A DNA stretch of 64,000 nt from Adenanthera pavonina (Eukaryota > Streptophyta > Magnoliopsida > Fabales > Fabaceae): assembly GCA_026686845.1 (NCBI GenBank), contig JAIVEN010000020.1:9265501-9329500 (forward strand), written 5' to 3'. Below the pieces are notes generated by a model. It did no database searches. It saw nothing but the letters and a program-made list of their open reading frames with translations, and was not told where the DNA came from. A program made the position numbers and the translations under genes. How positions within the stretch are numbered: the stretch's first letter is position 1; every line of letters begins with the position of its first letter. Below, piece by piece: positions 24,176 to 37,128 of the stretch.

Positions 24176-26367
24176 TCATTTCTTCTTGGGCTTGGTCTTC
24201 TTGCTGTACGTCTTCCCTTTCCTAGATTGCTCAGCAACAGCAGACTTTCCAGTTTGCTCAGTCTTCTCCCCCTTTTTGGCATCATCAGGAAGGCCAACAA
24301 AATCAGCCGGAGGAGGGATCTGAGAGACAAGAATGGCTCGTAGTGGCACAGGAGCAAAAGGGATTTCTGGCTGGACTGGTGCAGGAGGCTCAGGACTTGG
24401 TTCATCATCATCATCATCAGAGACCTCAAGCAACTCCTGCATTGCCTGTCTTGAAAGAGCTAACTGAGCTCTTTGTTCCTCTGAGAGACCATAAGCAGCA
24501 AGAGAGGGAGGAGCTGGTTCATCAGGACGAAACATTTCTTCCAGCCTTCTCCTCTGAGCTTGCAGCAGAGCATTGTGAGCAACAGCTACATAATCAACAA
24601 CAGGTACAATGCTTCTCTCTTCATTGCTCACACTTTCCTGCATAGAAGAGGTTGAAATGGCTGCAACCAGTCTTTCAACTTGCTCTGATTCTTGAATGGA
24701 TAGAATTGAACCCTGAGCATCTTCTTGCATAGGCTCATGAGGATTGGTTTCTTGAAGTCCTTCTTCTTCCAATCCATAGTCCAAGGGTGGACCAAGACTT
24801 GATGTCCTCATTGCACTAGCACCATCTATATCATCATCATGGTTAGAGGAGGCAATCTCGAATGGGCTAAAAGGTTCAGGAGTTGGAGATTGGACAGGCA
24901 CAGAGGACCCTAGCTAAGGTGGAGCTGAAGAGGCAGGGATTGCACTTCTGATCTCTTCATAAGCATCAGCCACCACCTTCATGTTCACAGCCAACTGATG
25001 GATCTGATCTTGCAGATGAGCAAATTTGGCATTTTGCTCATCCCGGATGCTAAGAATGAGTGTAGACAAACTGTCATACAACTCAGTGATCTTGGTTGGC
25101 TTGGCCCGTGAGGAGGGAGTGGAAGGAATATGAGTGGGCTTGGATGGAGATGGGATTGGCTGAGAAGGCTGAGGTACAGATCTGCTAGGAGCCTCAGAGG
25201 TGCCTTCTTGCTGTAGGGAGGTATCGGCAACAAAGAACAAATCTTCAGTTCTTCCTGCTCCCTTTCCAACCCATCTTCCTTCATTCTTTTCAATGCCCAT
25301 TCTTTGCAGTTCTTCCTCCTTGAAGATTTCAGTGGGTTTGCCTTCCCCTTCTCAAGATGTTGAATTCTGGCATACTGCAGAATTCTGGAAATGATAGCAG
25401 CATAGGGGAGTGTGGAGTCCTTTATCTGATCTCTAGCCTTGATCATGTGTTGGAGAATGATGTGTCCCATATTAATCAGTTTCCCACGCATGATTGCAGC
25501 CATGACATGTGCCTCTGCCCTTGTTATCAGATTGAAGCTGCCTCCTTTGTTGAATATGATCTTGGACACTATGTAGTACAGGATCCTCACTTGAATACTA
25601 AGGACTGTGGGCTTCAATATATTTATTGATGGCCAATTTTCCCTCCTTCTGAACAATGTGCTCAGAATAGTACTCTCCTTGTAGTTCAGAAAGGGGCCAC
25701 CTTCTTCATCAGCAGTTTCTGCCTCATCCATGTACCCAGAGGCAGTGATATCAATCTTGAGTCCATCTTGCACAGGGATCTCCAGCACCTCATTGAATGT
25801 CTCATCAGCAAGCCAAATGGTCCTAGACCTTAGATTGACTGCCCACTTCTTCTTCTTGCTGTTGTATTTCAAGGAAGCATACCATGTCTTCACTACCTCA
25901 TCGTCATACCTCTCCAGTATTTCCAACAGATTCTTGTATCTTAACAACCATATCCCAGCATCAAAGTTGTTAGAGATCAAAAACTCTTCCAAGTTTACAC
26001 AATGTGGCTTGATTACCTTTTTGTCGGCAAACTTGGTCGAATATTTTTCTTGAATCTGAGGAGTGCTCCATAATGGTTGAGTGGTAAGTTGATATTCTCC
26101 AGATTGAGTACTGAAGGACAAAGTGGAAGCAACAGCAGCGGCTTCTGAAGGAATTGGAACCGAAGGTTTTGCACTTTTTGGAGAGGAGGGTCCAGCTTTC
26201 TGAGAATTTGCTTTGGATGTAGTCTTTTGGCATTTGGAAGGTGTTACCTTGCTGGATTCAGCCTTTCTCTTTGATTTTTCTCCTTCCTTCGAGGCATATT
26301 GAGATTTCACTGCTCTCTTTGGCCTAGCTCCAGCTTTCCCTGCTCCAGGATTCTTGACTCTCGCCAT
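24176..26367 (-). pseudogene. Sirevirus envelope-like / third ORF (frameshifted)
   Basis: It lies downstream of pol on the same strand. The Met at 26367 opens a basic N-terminus rich in Lys, Ser and Pro (about the first 75 residues). A globular middle follows that resembles the plant retroelement third-ORF protein found in Sirevirus relatives. A frameshift near 25345-25365 moves the reading frame to the one continuing through 25300-24914, where a stop at about 24914 precedes a last open part (24901-24176) that is acidic, Gln-rich and ends in a Lys-rich tail. The biological role of this ORF class is not established; older literature calls it envelope-like because of its position. I assign it by position and general features. 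Confidence 0.7.
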
Positions 26368-26369
26368 TT

Positions 26370-27355
26370 CTCGGATGAATGTTGCTGAATGTGGCTTAGA
26401 ATTGGTTTATAGGATGCGAAAGGAAGTTTAATCGGTGGGAAATGATGGTTTTTGGGCAGGATTAAAGAGAATTGATGAGAGGATCAGAATATACTCAGAG
26501 GAGTTAAGAATAGGGTTGCGTCTGTTCTTTGAAAAACCGTCGGATTTAACGTAAGTAACCGTTTGACAGACAAATTTTGAGAGATCAAAATTCAAACTTC
26601 GGGCAGTTACAAGTTAAACCGTTCAGCAAAGCTTACTGACAGACGAATTTTCTTCTGAAAGTTCGTCTGATAGTGGCTTGGATCAAGCAATACAAGCACA
26701 ACAGACGAATTTTGTTCAAACAAAGTTTGAATGTTGAAGAAAAAACAGTAGGCAACAACCAAAACATCAACCTTTAGACGAATTAAGCATGCAAAACTTT
26801 ATCTTTCAAGCATTCAATCATGAAGAACATGATTCAACAGACGAATTTTAAACTGAAAATTCAAAATTTTCAACTTTTGTAAAGGTTGTCCAACATTCGT
26901 ATGTTAAGAAGTGATAATTCGTATAACAGTGATGGATAAACATAACTTTGAAATTTTTGTTTTTGAAAATTCGAACTTCCAAGATTCAACAGATGAATTT
27001 CGAGGCATCACTGAGAACTGTTCCAAAGCATAACAGGTTGAAGTTCGTCTGTTGATAAACTAAAATTCGAATGTTGACCAGTTCAAAAACATAGTTTATG
27101 AAGCAAAATACGTCTAACACACATTTAAAATACGAATATCATCTTTAAAAACTTACAGAATGGATCCAGAACTTAGGATTTTCGTCATTTACTTCACTTT
27201 CTGGTTGTTCCATTCTGGTGTGCTCCAATCTTCAAGTTTATTGTCATTGAATTTTGTGAGGAGCACCTGCAACTTAAATTAAACATACTCCGATACTAAA
27301 GTTAGAATTAATCTTAAGAATGAAAACTCTGAAAACAAGATTGCACGAGAATAAC
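26370..27355 (-). other. Spacer between Sirevirus pol and the third ORF
   Basis: It has no coding similarity. It repeats the LTR motifs CAGACGAATTTT, TTCGTCTG and AAATTCGAA-like sequences many times between about 26565 and 27125. Long non-coding spacers after pol are typical of the Sirevirus lineage. Confidence 0.7.
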
Positions 27356-28915
27356 TTACAGTTCATTGGGATTTACCATACACAATTCTCTCCTGATTTT
27401 GTAATGCCTGTCTTCTGATAGAGGCTTTGTGAGTATATCAGCAATTTGATCCTCTGTTGGGATGTACTCCAGCTTAACTTCTCCTTTCAAAACGTGATCC
27501 CTTATGAAGTAGTGCCTAACTTCAATATGTTTCGTCCTTGAATGCATGACAGGATTCTTGGTGATATTTATGGCACTTTGGTTGTCACACATGATTGGTA
27601 TTTTCATTTTAACCTCAAGATCTTCAAGCTGCTGCTTCATCCAGATGACTTGAGCACAACAGCTTCCAGCTGCAACATACTCAGCTTATGTAGTAGATAG
27701 GGCCACACTGTTTTGCTTTTTGCTGAACCATGAAACCAGGGATCTTCCAAGAAATTGACAAGTTCCACTTGTGCTTTTTCTGTCAGTTTTGGATCCTGCA
27801 AAATCAGTATCAGTGTATCCTTTGAGATCTTCTCTATTGCCTTTTGGATACCAAAGACCCATTTGTGATGTTCCAATAAGATATTTGAAAATTCTTTTCA
27901 CAGCTGTTGCATGGGTTTCTTTGGGGCATGATTGGAACCATGCACACATACAGACACTAAACATAATGTCAGGTCTACTGGCAGTTAAGTACAGCAGGGA
28001 TCCAATCATTCTTCTGTACTGAGTAATGTCAAACATCTTCCCATTCTCATCCATGTCCAGTTTAGTTACTGTAGCCATAGGTGTTCCCATTGGCTTGGCA
28101 TTCTCCATTCCAAACTTCTTTAGCAGCTCCTTTAGATACTTGAATTGACTGAGAAAGATACCATCATCAAGTTGTCTGATTTGCAGTCCAAGGAAGAAGT
28201 TGAGTTCACCCATCATGGACATCTCGAATTCTCCCTGCATTAACTCAGAGAATTTCTTGCAAAGAGCTTCATTAGTAGCACCGAAAATAATATCATCAAC
28301 ATAGATTTGAACAATTAGTAAATCTTTATTTTCTTTCTTAGTGAATAAAGTTGTGTCAACTTTGCCTCTATTGAACCCCTTTTCAGTTAGAAAATTGCTC
28401 AGTCTCTCATACCATGCTCTAGGGGCTTGTTTTAAACCATAAAGAGCTTTCTTCAGTTTATAAACATGGTTTAGTTTTGTAGAATCCTCAAAACCTGGAG
28501 GTTGATCTACATAAACCTCTTCCATGATATATCCATTTAGAAAGGCACTCTTTACATCCATTTGATACAGTAAAATATTTTTCATGCGTGCATATGCTAG
28601 CAGTATTCTTATAGCTTTTAATCTAGCTACTGGTGCAAAGGTTTCTTCAAAATCAATACCTTCTTCCTGATTATACCCTTTAGCAACCAATCTAGCTTTA
28701 TTTCTGATTATTGTTCCATATTCATCAAGTTTATTTTTGAAAACCCATTTGGTACCAATGACAGGATGATTTTTGGGCCTAGGCACTAAATCCCAAACTT
28801 GATTTCTTTCAAACTGATTTAGTTCATCTTGCATAGCTAAAATCCAGTAATCATTAGTTAAGGCTTCTTCAGCACATTTGTGTTCCATTTGTGAAATGAA
28901 AGCACAGTTTAGCAT
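27356..28915 (-). pseudogene. Sirevirus reverse transcriptase and RNase H (stop-interrupted)
   Basis: This is a single frame from the copia RT start to the end of RNase H. The RT has 'ARLVAKGYNQ', 'DVKSAFLNG', 'GLKQAPRAWY' and the catalytic 'YVDD'. RNase H has the first catalytic Asp in 'GYTDTDFAG', a second in 'CDNQSAI' and the 'HSRTKHIE' block. A TAA at 27686-27688 breaks RNase H just before the 'AEYVAA' motif, where relatives have a sense codon. The protein would act in cytoplasmic particles to make cDNA. Confidence 0.9.
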
Positions 28916-28951
28916 TTTGTCCCTTAACTATTTTCTGGTTTTGACTTTCTC

Positions 28952-30484
28952 TTAAACATCCCCTATCACTTGATCAACAGGATGATTCCTTTTATATCTC
29001 CAAGCTCTAGGGAGTTCTTGAGATGTTTCTTCATTATTTTCTTCATCAAACTCTTTCTCCTGGATATCTTCCTCTATGTTAACAGATTCAGATATCTTTG
29101 GAGGTTCAGTTTTACTTTTATTAGAAATGCCCAGTTTTTCAAAATTGAAAGCAATATCATCCTCATTGGTAACATGTTTTGAAACAGTTTCATTTTCAAT
29201 AAAAACTATATGCACAGATTCTTCTACCACATTTGATCTTTTATTATAAACTCTATATGCCTTACTCCTACTAGAATAGCCCAGAAATATACCTTCATCG
29301 GATTTGGCATCAAACTTACCCAGATTTTCTTTCCCATTATTGTGAACGAAGCATTTGCATCCGAACACATGGAGATGGGACAGATTTGGCTTTCTTCCCT
29401 TGTACAGCTCGTATGGAGTCTTCCCAAGGATTGGTTTGATGTAGGCTCTGTTTATGATGTAGCTTGCTGTATTTACTATATCAGCCCAAAACACTTGAGA
29501 GAGTTCCTTCTCATTCAGCATAGCTCTGGCCATCTCTCCAATAGTTCTGTTCTTCCTTTCTACTACCCCATTCTGTTGAGGGGTCCTTGGAGCTGAGAAG
29601 TTGTGGTCAATCCCATGCTCATTGCAGTACTCCAGGAAGTATGCATTTTCAAACTCTCCTCCATGGTCTGACCTGATAGACACAATAGAAATGCCTTTCT
29701 CATTTTGCACTTTCTTAGCTAAGGTTACAAATGCATCAAAGGTATCACTTTTAGAGGATAGAAATAATGTCCAAGTGAATCTAGAATAATCATCTACAAT
29801 TACAAGCACATACAGATTACCACCAAGACTTTTCACCATAGATGGTCCAATTAAGTCCATATGCAGCAATTCAAGTGGTCTAGTTGTGGTAACTACATTT
29901 TTAGATTTAAAAGATGATTTAGTTTGTTTCCCTCTTATGCATGCATCACATTCTTTGTCCTTTTCAAAAGATATTTTTGGCAGGCCAATTACTAGCTCAT
30001 TTTTAACCAGTTTAGACAATTGAATCATGTTAACATGAGCTAATCTCCTATGCCATAATCAGCTATCATTATCCTGACTAATTAAACATACAGAATCCAA
30101 GGGAGGAAGTTCATCAAGATCAATAGTATAACAGTTACCATCCCTTTGAGCTTTGAGGATTACTTTGTGATCACTTTTTCTGATGACCAGGCAAAACTTT
30201 GAGTCAAACAGCACCCAATTTCCTTTATCATAGGTCTGACTCACGCTCAGTAAATTGTGGTTGAGGCCAATCACAAACAGCACCTCTTCAATGGATGTTT
30301 CCGGATTTTTGCCCACAATACCAATACCAACAACTTTGCCATATTGATCACCTCCAAAGGTCACATTTCCTCCTTTCTTGTCTCTAAGGGTGATGAACTT
30401 CTCCTTATCACCAGTCATATGACTTGAGCAGGCACTGTCCATATACCATTTGTTGCTCTTCTTAGCTTTGAGACAGACCTGCAA
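28952..30484 (-). pseudogene. Sirevirus protease remnant and integrase (stop-interrupted)
   Basis: The protease active-site region is 'WYMDSACSSHMTGD' near 30440. A GAG-pre-integrase zinc region follows, with 'WHRRLAHVN' and 'CDACIRGK'. Between them a TGA at 30059-30061 interrupts the frame at a position that is Trp in relatives. The integrase core has the catalytic Asp in 'LLHMDLIGPS', the second in 'SDHGGEF' and the Glu in 'TPQQNGVVERKN'. A TAA at 28952-28954 and a TAG soon after separate it from RT in the same frame. Confidence 0.88.
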
Positions 30485-32291
30485 GACAATGTTTAAGCTT
30501 TCCTCTTAGGTACCCAAATTTGCTTGGGTCCTTTTCGGTCAGTAGATTTTTCCCTAGATGCAGATGCAACTTTGGGAACCCATTCAACTTTCCTGCCAAG
30601 TCCATTTTTCTTCAAAGCACAAGAACTGGAAATATGTCCCTTTTTGTTACAGAATGACAGGTAGTGAAGGGACTGCTAGATTGAGAAACAGGAAGAAAAC
30701 AATGCAGATAATACTTTTGTCTTGCATGCTTTGGTTGATTATATGTTTCAATGCGAGATGACATGTGATCTTTCTTTCTGTTGCTCTCAGCATGCACAAA
30801 ATGTCTCATGTATGCATTCTGATTTTTCTTTCTAATCTTTTCCTTGACAGCACATGGATCATAGCTAAGACCAGCTTTTCCTTGTGATATTCTTTAGCTC
30901 CCCATCAAGGCAAACAACATATCTTTACCTCTAGTGAGCCTAGACATGCTTTTTACTAAGTAATCATTAGTTTACTTTAGTTTAATGTATGAAGTACAGC
31001 AAACAGATTCAGCAGTAGGTAGAGAGGTAATTTTAGAAATGTTGCTTTGAGATTCCAGTTTGTTAACCTTTCTCTTTGCTAGTTTTAGTTCTTTAGCAAC
31101 TTTAATAAACTCATCATGAAGCTCATGAAATGCATCAAGTAACTCAGAATGGGAAGGTTCAGATTCATATACCTCTTCTTCCTGATCACTGCTGCATGAG
31201 GGTTCGGCTTCTTCAGAAGCAAGTGCCATCAGGCAGATGTTGGCAATCTCATCCTCATCCTCTTCCTCCTCATCTGAGCTGTTGTCCCATATTAATGAGA
31301 TGTAAGCTTTCTTCTTCTTCCCTTTGTCAGCAACTCTCTTATCTTTTTCTTACTTTTTGAGGAATTAAGGACAATCCCATTTGATGTGTCCCTGCTTCTT
31401 GCATTCATAGCAAGTCACAGGCTCTTTTGCCTCTTTCTTGCTTTCACCAGCTACTCCCTTCTTGAAGAATCTCTTGTTCTTCTTCTTGCTGTAGAATCTT
31501 TCGAATTTTCTGACCATCATAGCCAGAGTTTTCTTATCCAGCTCATCTCCTTCGTCAGATTCTTCTTCCTTTTCATCAGCAGCTTTGAGGGCAAGGCCTT
31601 TCTTCTTTCTGTCTAGCCCAGCTTCCTTGAGAGCTTTGATTTTTCCTTCATACTCCTCAAGGCTGCTGAAGAGAGCTGTGACAGAGGCCATTGATTCTCC
31701 TCTGGCTTCCTCTATTGCTGTCAACTTTGGCTGCCATTCCAGAGGGAAAGATCTGAGTATCTTTCTTACCTTTTCAGACTGAGTGTATTCCTTTCCCAGG
31801 TTCTTCAGTTGATTCACAATGAGAGTAAATCTCTTTTGGAGCTCCTTTACAGTTTCTCCTTCAGCCATTCTGAAGCTTTCATACTCTCCAATGCATGTGT
31901 TCAGTCTGTTCTCCCTGACCCCAGTTGTTCCTTCATGTGCAATCTGCAGAGTGTCCCACATCCCTTTTGCAGTGGAGCATTGTGAAACTCTGTAGAATTC
32001 GTCCTGGTTCAGGGCACTGACTAAACAATGCTTTGCTTTGAAATTTAGCAGGACTCTCCTTCTGTCTTCCTCATTCCACTCTGCTTCTAGCTTCTCTTTG
32101 TGGCTTCCATCTTCAGTTAGAGTCATTGGGACGAAATCTCCTTTCTCAATGACTGACTAGATATCAAGATCAATTGATTGGAAGTAAATCTGCATCTTCA
32201 TCTTCCAGTACCCATAATGTTCTCCACTGAAGCCTGGTGGTCGATTAGTATTGTTCCCTTCAGGAAGTATGCTTTCTCCAAAGCCAGCCAT
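30485..32291 (-). pseudogene. Sirevirus gag and gag-pol linker (multiple stops)
   Basis: The Met at 32291 starts about 40 bp after the primer site. The copia gag domain (UBN2-like) runs to a CX2CX4HX4C zinc knuckle, 'CYECKKQGHIKWDC', near 31370-31410. In-frame stops: TAG at 32157-32159 (Trp in relatives), TAA at 31365-31367, another TAA about five codons on, TAA at about 30972, and more near 30890 and 30612. A frameshift before 30484 leads into the protease region. An acidic 'SSDEEEDED' segment follows the knuckle. Confidence 0.85.
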
Positions 32292-32332
32292 CTTAATTCC
32301 CAGACTGTGAGATCCTTTGAATGGGAATCTGG

Positions 32333-32344
32333 GCTCTGATACCA
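32333..32344 (-). other. Primer binding site complementary to initiator Met-tRNA
   Basis: On the minus strand it reads TGGTATCAGAGC, two bases inside the 5' LTR. This is the standard plant copia primer site complementary to the 3' end of initiator methionine tRNA. Confidence 0.92.
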
Positions 32345-32346
32345 CT

Positions 32347-34195
32347 TGTTAGCAAGGCTGACTTCCCAAGAGGGGGGGTGAATTGGGAAGATTAAAATTT
32401 TTCTGCACAAAGTGAAATGGGTGAAGATAACACAGTGTAATGGAAGCAACGTATAAAACAGAGCAAGCTGAAAAGTAAAGATAAGGAGAAGAAGACTCAG
32501 TAATTTATCCTGATTCGGTCTATCCACTTGACCTACATCCAATCCCCAAGACAACTCTTGAGATTTTTCACTATACAGCAAGAATTCAACGGGCTTCTTC
32601 CTAATGCCACAATACAACGAGTATGCTCTGTTTCTGGAGCTTTCTCAATCTCTCTAAGCACTCTCACAATGTGCTTTCCAATCCCCTTGTGATTTCCCCT
32701 CATAAGTAAATCTATTTTCCAGATGAAGAGTAGATTATTTACAAAGATATAACTCTCTTGAATAAAGTAGATATGAAGGTTAAAGTACAAATATTGAAGA
32801 TAAGAGGGTAAAAGCTTTTGAGAAGAGGATTTAGCAAAAATTCAGTATATACAAGTTTGATTCATTACCCACAATTTCAAATGATGTTGTATTTATAGAT
32901 TTAGGTCCCAACTATTCGTTAGAGACAAAATCTATCCGTTGGAAAAATTATCCAACGGTTACTCTGAAAAACTATCCGTTAACCAACCGCATTTAATGCT
33001 TCTGACATACTGAAATTCGAATTTTGATTGGTCAACAGATGAATTTCGAAGGAACCGAAGGTTAAAGCTTCCAATGTAAAAATACGAAGTTCGTCTGTTC
33101 ATGAAATGAAATTCGAATTTTGAAACTTGTAAAATGTTTTCACGTTGTGACATATGAATTTGCAAGAAGAAAGTTTTTCTGTTAAGTATGAACAGTGTTT
33201 TCAATTTTCTACAGTGCCCTCGAAATTCGAATTTTGGAAGTCCAAAATTCGTCTGTTCCTAGTACGTTCAAGGAGGCACAGTAGTTTACTTTCTTCAAAA
33301 TTCAAATTTTGAAAGATTGAAGTTCGTCTGTCAGAGAGATTCTTTTCAGACTAACTTCAACATTCGAAGTTACAAAACTCTGTCATTCGTATGTCAATAT
33401 TTCATTCCAACAAACATACAACCTTAGCTTCTGAAATTCCAATTTTAATGTTCAAAGTTCGTCTGACAGAAAGCAGTTTTGAAACTTAAATTATTCTTGA
33501 TCTCAGATAAACTTTAACATTGTTTCAGACGAATTTCTTCCATTTTCATAAGTTGTGTTTTGTCTGAAATTCGAATTTTGAAGACTCAAAGTTCGTTTGT
33601 TTCAAAGAAGCTTCTTTCATGCTTATATGAAAATTCGAATGTTGGAAAGCCAAAGTTCATCTGTCAGATAGTATTTTTGAAACTCAATTTCTTCTTGATT
33701 TCAGATGAACTTTAATATTGTTTTAGACGAATTTCTTTAATTTTCAAAAATTGCATTATGTTTGAAATTCGAATTTTGAAGACTTGAAGTTCGTCTGTCA
33801 CTAAAGGCTTCTTTCAGACTCATGAAAATTCGAACTTTGGAGAATCAAAATTTGTCTGACAGAGAGACATCTCTTCAGACTTGTTCAGTTTTAGCTCAAA
33901 ATTCGAATTTCTAAAGGCAAAGTTCGAATTTCCCATATGACAGTTCAGTTTAAACTTCTCAAACTTCATCTGTTTGTGGGTGTTTTTCAAATGAGTCATA
34001 AAATCAAGGTTTAAAAACATCTTTTCTTCAAATCAAAAATTTTTACCCATTCATAACTAAAGTTAAAGATCATACAGTAGATCTAGCAGCAATTACTTAG
34101 AAATTCTTCACTTGAAACACTTTGAGCTCCCTTGATATCTTCAATCCAAGCTCTTGAGAGTTGATTTGGAATCATCAAAACTTCTTGATTCATTA
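32347..34195 (-). repeat. 5' LTR of the Sirevirus (right copy)
   Basis: It aligns base for base with the left LTR. The outer terminus reads TAATGAATC on the minus strand where the left copy has TGATGAATC, a single change in the terminal TG. A TATAAATA box lies at 32890-32897 (minus strand), so transcription would run leftwards into gag. It carries the same motif array as the left copy between about 33000 and 33960. Confidence 0.92.
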
Positions 34196-34426
34196 AGTAG
34201 GGCGTAGACTTTTAAATCCAATATATATATATATATGGATGTTGTTTCTTTAAATCTATATGCTCGGCATTTTCACTAGAATATATATATATAATATGAA
34301 TTTAGATTTTAAATTAAGCTTGGGAAATTTAGGAATTTTTATAAAATTAGAAATTAACATGTAATTTACTATTTTATTTATTAATTAAATTAAAAAGAGG
34401 GTTTGGGTTTTTTGAGGTAGCTTTAC

Positions 34427-35749
34427 CCTCTGCTTGGTTAAGGAGAGAAAAAAAGGAGGAGAGAAAATGAGGGGAGAGAAAATGGAGAGATGAGAAAAGT
34501 GAGGGGAAGTGATTTTCTCTTCATATGCTTGGCTGAACAGAAGAAAACAGGAAGGAGAGAAAAATAATTAATTTTACATTGATAATAATACCCTTATTAT
34601 TTTTAGGAATATATTTACATAAAATAAAATTTGTTATTCTACAATATTATTTACATAATTTTCATATCATATTAATAAATGAAATTCAAATGTAATTTTA
34701 ATTTTAATTTTAATTTAAAATTATTTTATCCAATCTTAATTTTATTAAATTTTTAAAATCATTTTTATACATTGATTTCAAAAATTTTAAAATAATGCTA
34801 AAATTTAAAATATATAACATATCAATTTTTAGATCTAAAAATAATATAGATATTTTTCTCTAAAAAATTGTATAACATTTTATTAAGAAGCAATATAACA
34901 TAACAAAGACAATGGAAACAAAATTTGTTTTACCATATAACTTTATTTTGAGACTTTGTCCTCTCGTTATTGATTGAAAAACAAAAAAACTTAGCCCTTC
35001 ACTATATTTATCATCAGTTCTATTTCTTTTAGGGGAATGTATGATATTAAGAGTGTCAATTTATTGTTCTATGATAACAATAAATTAAAAAAATGGGGGA
35101 ATATCTTACGATATTTAGAGGAAAATTCGTGTCATGAAAATGATGATAAGTGAATAACCCAAATGCCGGTGTGGAGGAGATGTTGAACATTGACAAAGAA
35201 TTTTCCAATTTGGTTGGGTGAAGGATTATATACAAATTACAACAATATACTATAAATCAATTTACATGTAACTTATATATATATATATATATTAAAAAAA
35301 TATATGTTTAACATACTTTAACTAATTTAAATTAATTTTTTTGGAAATTAAATAATAAAAAGTCCATTTATCCAACTGATTATTTTTAGAATATAATTTA
35401 TAACAAATTAAATAATATAATTTATTTTTTCAAGCTTTGAAAGAAAGTGAGAAGAAGATGAGAGGAACGAGAAGAAGCGAAATCGGATAAAGAAAAAGTG
35501 CAAAATGAGAGCAGGAAAGTGAAAAAAAATTGGTGAGTAATTTTGGAAGGAAAGTTTTCTCTCCAAAATCTCTCCACTTTGGAGGAGAAAAGTTGGGGAG
35601 AAAATTATGTGGGATCTGCACATTATTTTTCCCTCATTTTTCTCTCCCACTCACTTTTCTCTTCTTAGCCAAGTAAGAAAAAATATAGTTTTTTTTCCAG
35701 TTTTTCTCGCTATTTTTCTCCCCCCTCTTTTCACCCATGCCAAGCAAAG
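34427..35749. mobile_element. Candidate non-autonomous TIR transposon, about 1.3 kb
   Basis: The left end 'ctctgcttggttaaggagag' and the inverted right end 'gctttgcttggcatgggtg' share the core TGCTTGG. Both run into purine-rich tracts (GGAGAGAAAA-type) on the left strand and their pyrimidine complements at the right. The middle is AT-rich and non-coding. No clean target duplication was found, so superfamily and exact ends are open. Confidence 0.45.
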
Positions 35750-37128
35750 CATTAGAGTAATCTTAGAGTGGTCTTAGGATAAACTTTTTAGTAGTTTTGA
35801 GTTATAAATTAATATTTTTATATGTGTGATATTTGTAGACTCTCACTAAGAGCATTTGCTACTTAGATTATTGTTTAACTATCTAGAGAATTACGAAGAA
35901 CAGGTAACTAAAGATTTTTCCATGTGTGTGTAAACTAAAGTTTATTTTTGCTAAGCATGATCCAGATATATAGACTAGGTAGGATATAATAAACTATATG
36001 AGACTTGAGAAAATGGTAAAAAAGAATATTATTGTTGAATTTATTGATTTATTGGAATCTTATCAAACATGTTTGTAGTTGTAATATCATTTTGATATAG
36101 TGTTTTCCTTTTCAAGCATACTTGTGAGTTCGAATTAGTAATGTAAAATTTAATTTATTAAAAATTGAACTGGACATTAAACCTGCCAAGATACTTGTTC
36201 AAGGTTCCGTGGCCAAATCATGGTCAAATTGTTATTGTATTAGTTGTAATTAAATTAATATATTTTTAATTTTAGACTCCCTCTGTGTCAAATAAAAAGA
36301 ATCTTGTGAAGGGCTCCAAGGTCAAAAATATAAGTTACATCATAGAATTCATGCATCATTAAATATATGTTTTTCCAAAATATTTCATTACATTAATTGT
36401 TCAAAATTGAAAATTTGGGATTCAATAAAGTATGAGAGACAAATTTGAAATTTACAAATAAGAAGGCCTAAAATTAAAGGCAAATGTGAGAAAAATATAG
36501 TTTTTATAAATTCAATTAGTTTAATTAAATGTAATTATTTTTGTTGATTTATGTGAAATAGATAATAGTAACTTATACATATTTGAGATTAGAGTGGTGT
36601 TAATTATTTTGAATAAAAATAACAAAATATAAAAAATTAAATTTAAAATAAACTATTATAATAAAATTGAAGGAAAATTTAAAGTTAGAAGAAATTAGAT
36701 GAAAGAGGTAAAAAATATAAAAATATAAATATTTATTAAAATATTATATTTAAAAAAAAAAAAAAGATAGACGTTGGACAAAATAATGTTTGAAGTATTT
36801 TATTTTATATTATATCTATACAGACATTTCTCCTATTCCCAATACCTTATAGGCATGCAAAGACTGCAGTCAGTACTCGAGAAATGAATTTATGATGACG
36901 TTGACACTTGCATATTTGAATTTTCAAAGGGGAAGTTTGGAAGAAGAAAAAGTAAAATATGGAGAGATGTAAAATTTTATTTTTTCAAATGAAATACATT
37001 TTACACAATTATTAGTGCATTCTTCTTTCTCTAATCATGTTTCGAACTCTGCCCAATAAATAAGCTCCGTCTACGACTTCCTCAAGTCATCTACGCATTC
37101 TTCTCTCTCATAGAGATTAGGAGCCTCT

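Larger units (their letters stand above)
22013..34195 (-). mobile_element. Full-length Sirevirus-type Ty1/copia LTR retrotransposon (coding-dead)
   Basis: Two LTRs of about 1.85 kb flank a PBS, gag, pol in the copia order (protease, integrase, RT, RNase H), an envelope-like third ORF and a PPT. The 5-bp target duplication AGTAG is exact at 22008-22012 and 34196-34200. The element's 5' end is at the right. Order, long LTRs, a long spacer after pol and the third ORF point to the Sirevirus lineage. All ORFs carry stops or frameshifts, so it could move only with proteins supplied by a relative. Hand comparison of the first about 360 aligned LTR bases found 12 differences, roughly 3%, suggesting a fairly recent insertion. 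Confidence 0.92.

Noticed and set aside
35408..35650. Phe/Ser-rich minus-strand reading frames
   Set aside because: They come from the purine-rich arm of the TIR element at 34427-35749.
37000..37100. tRNA-like 'gtttcgaactctgccc' block
   Set aside because: No acceptor or anticodon stems could be built around it.
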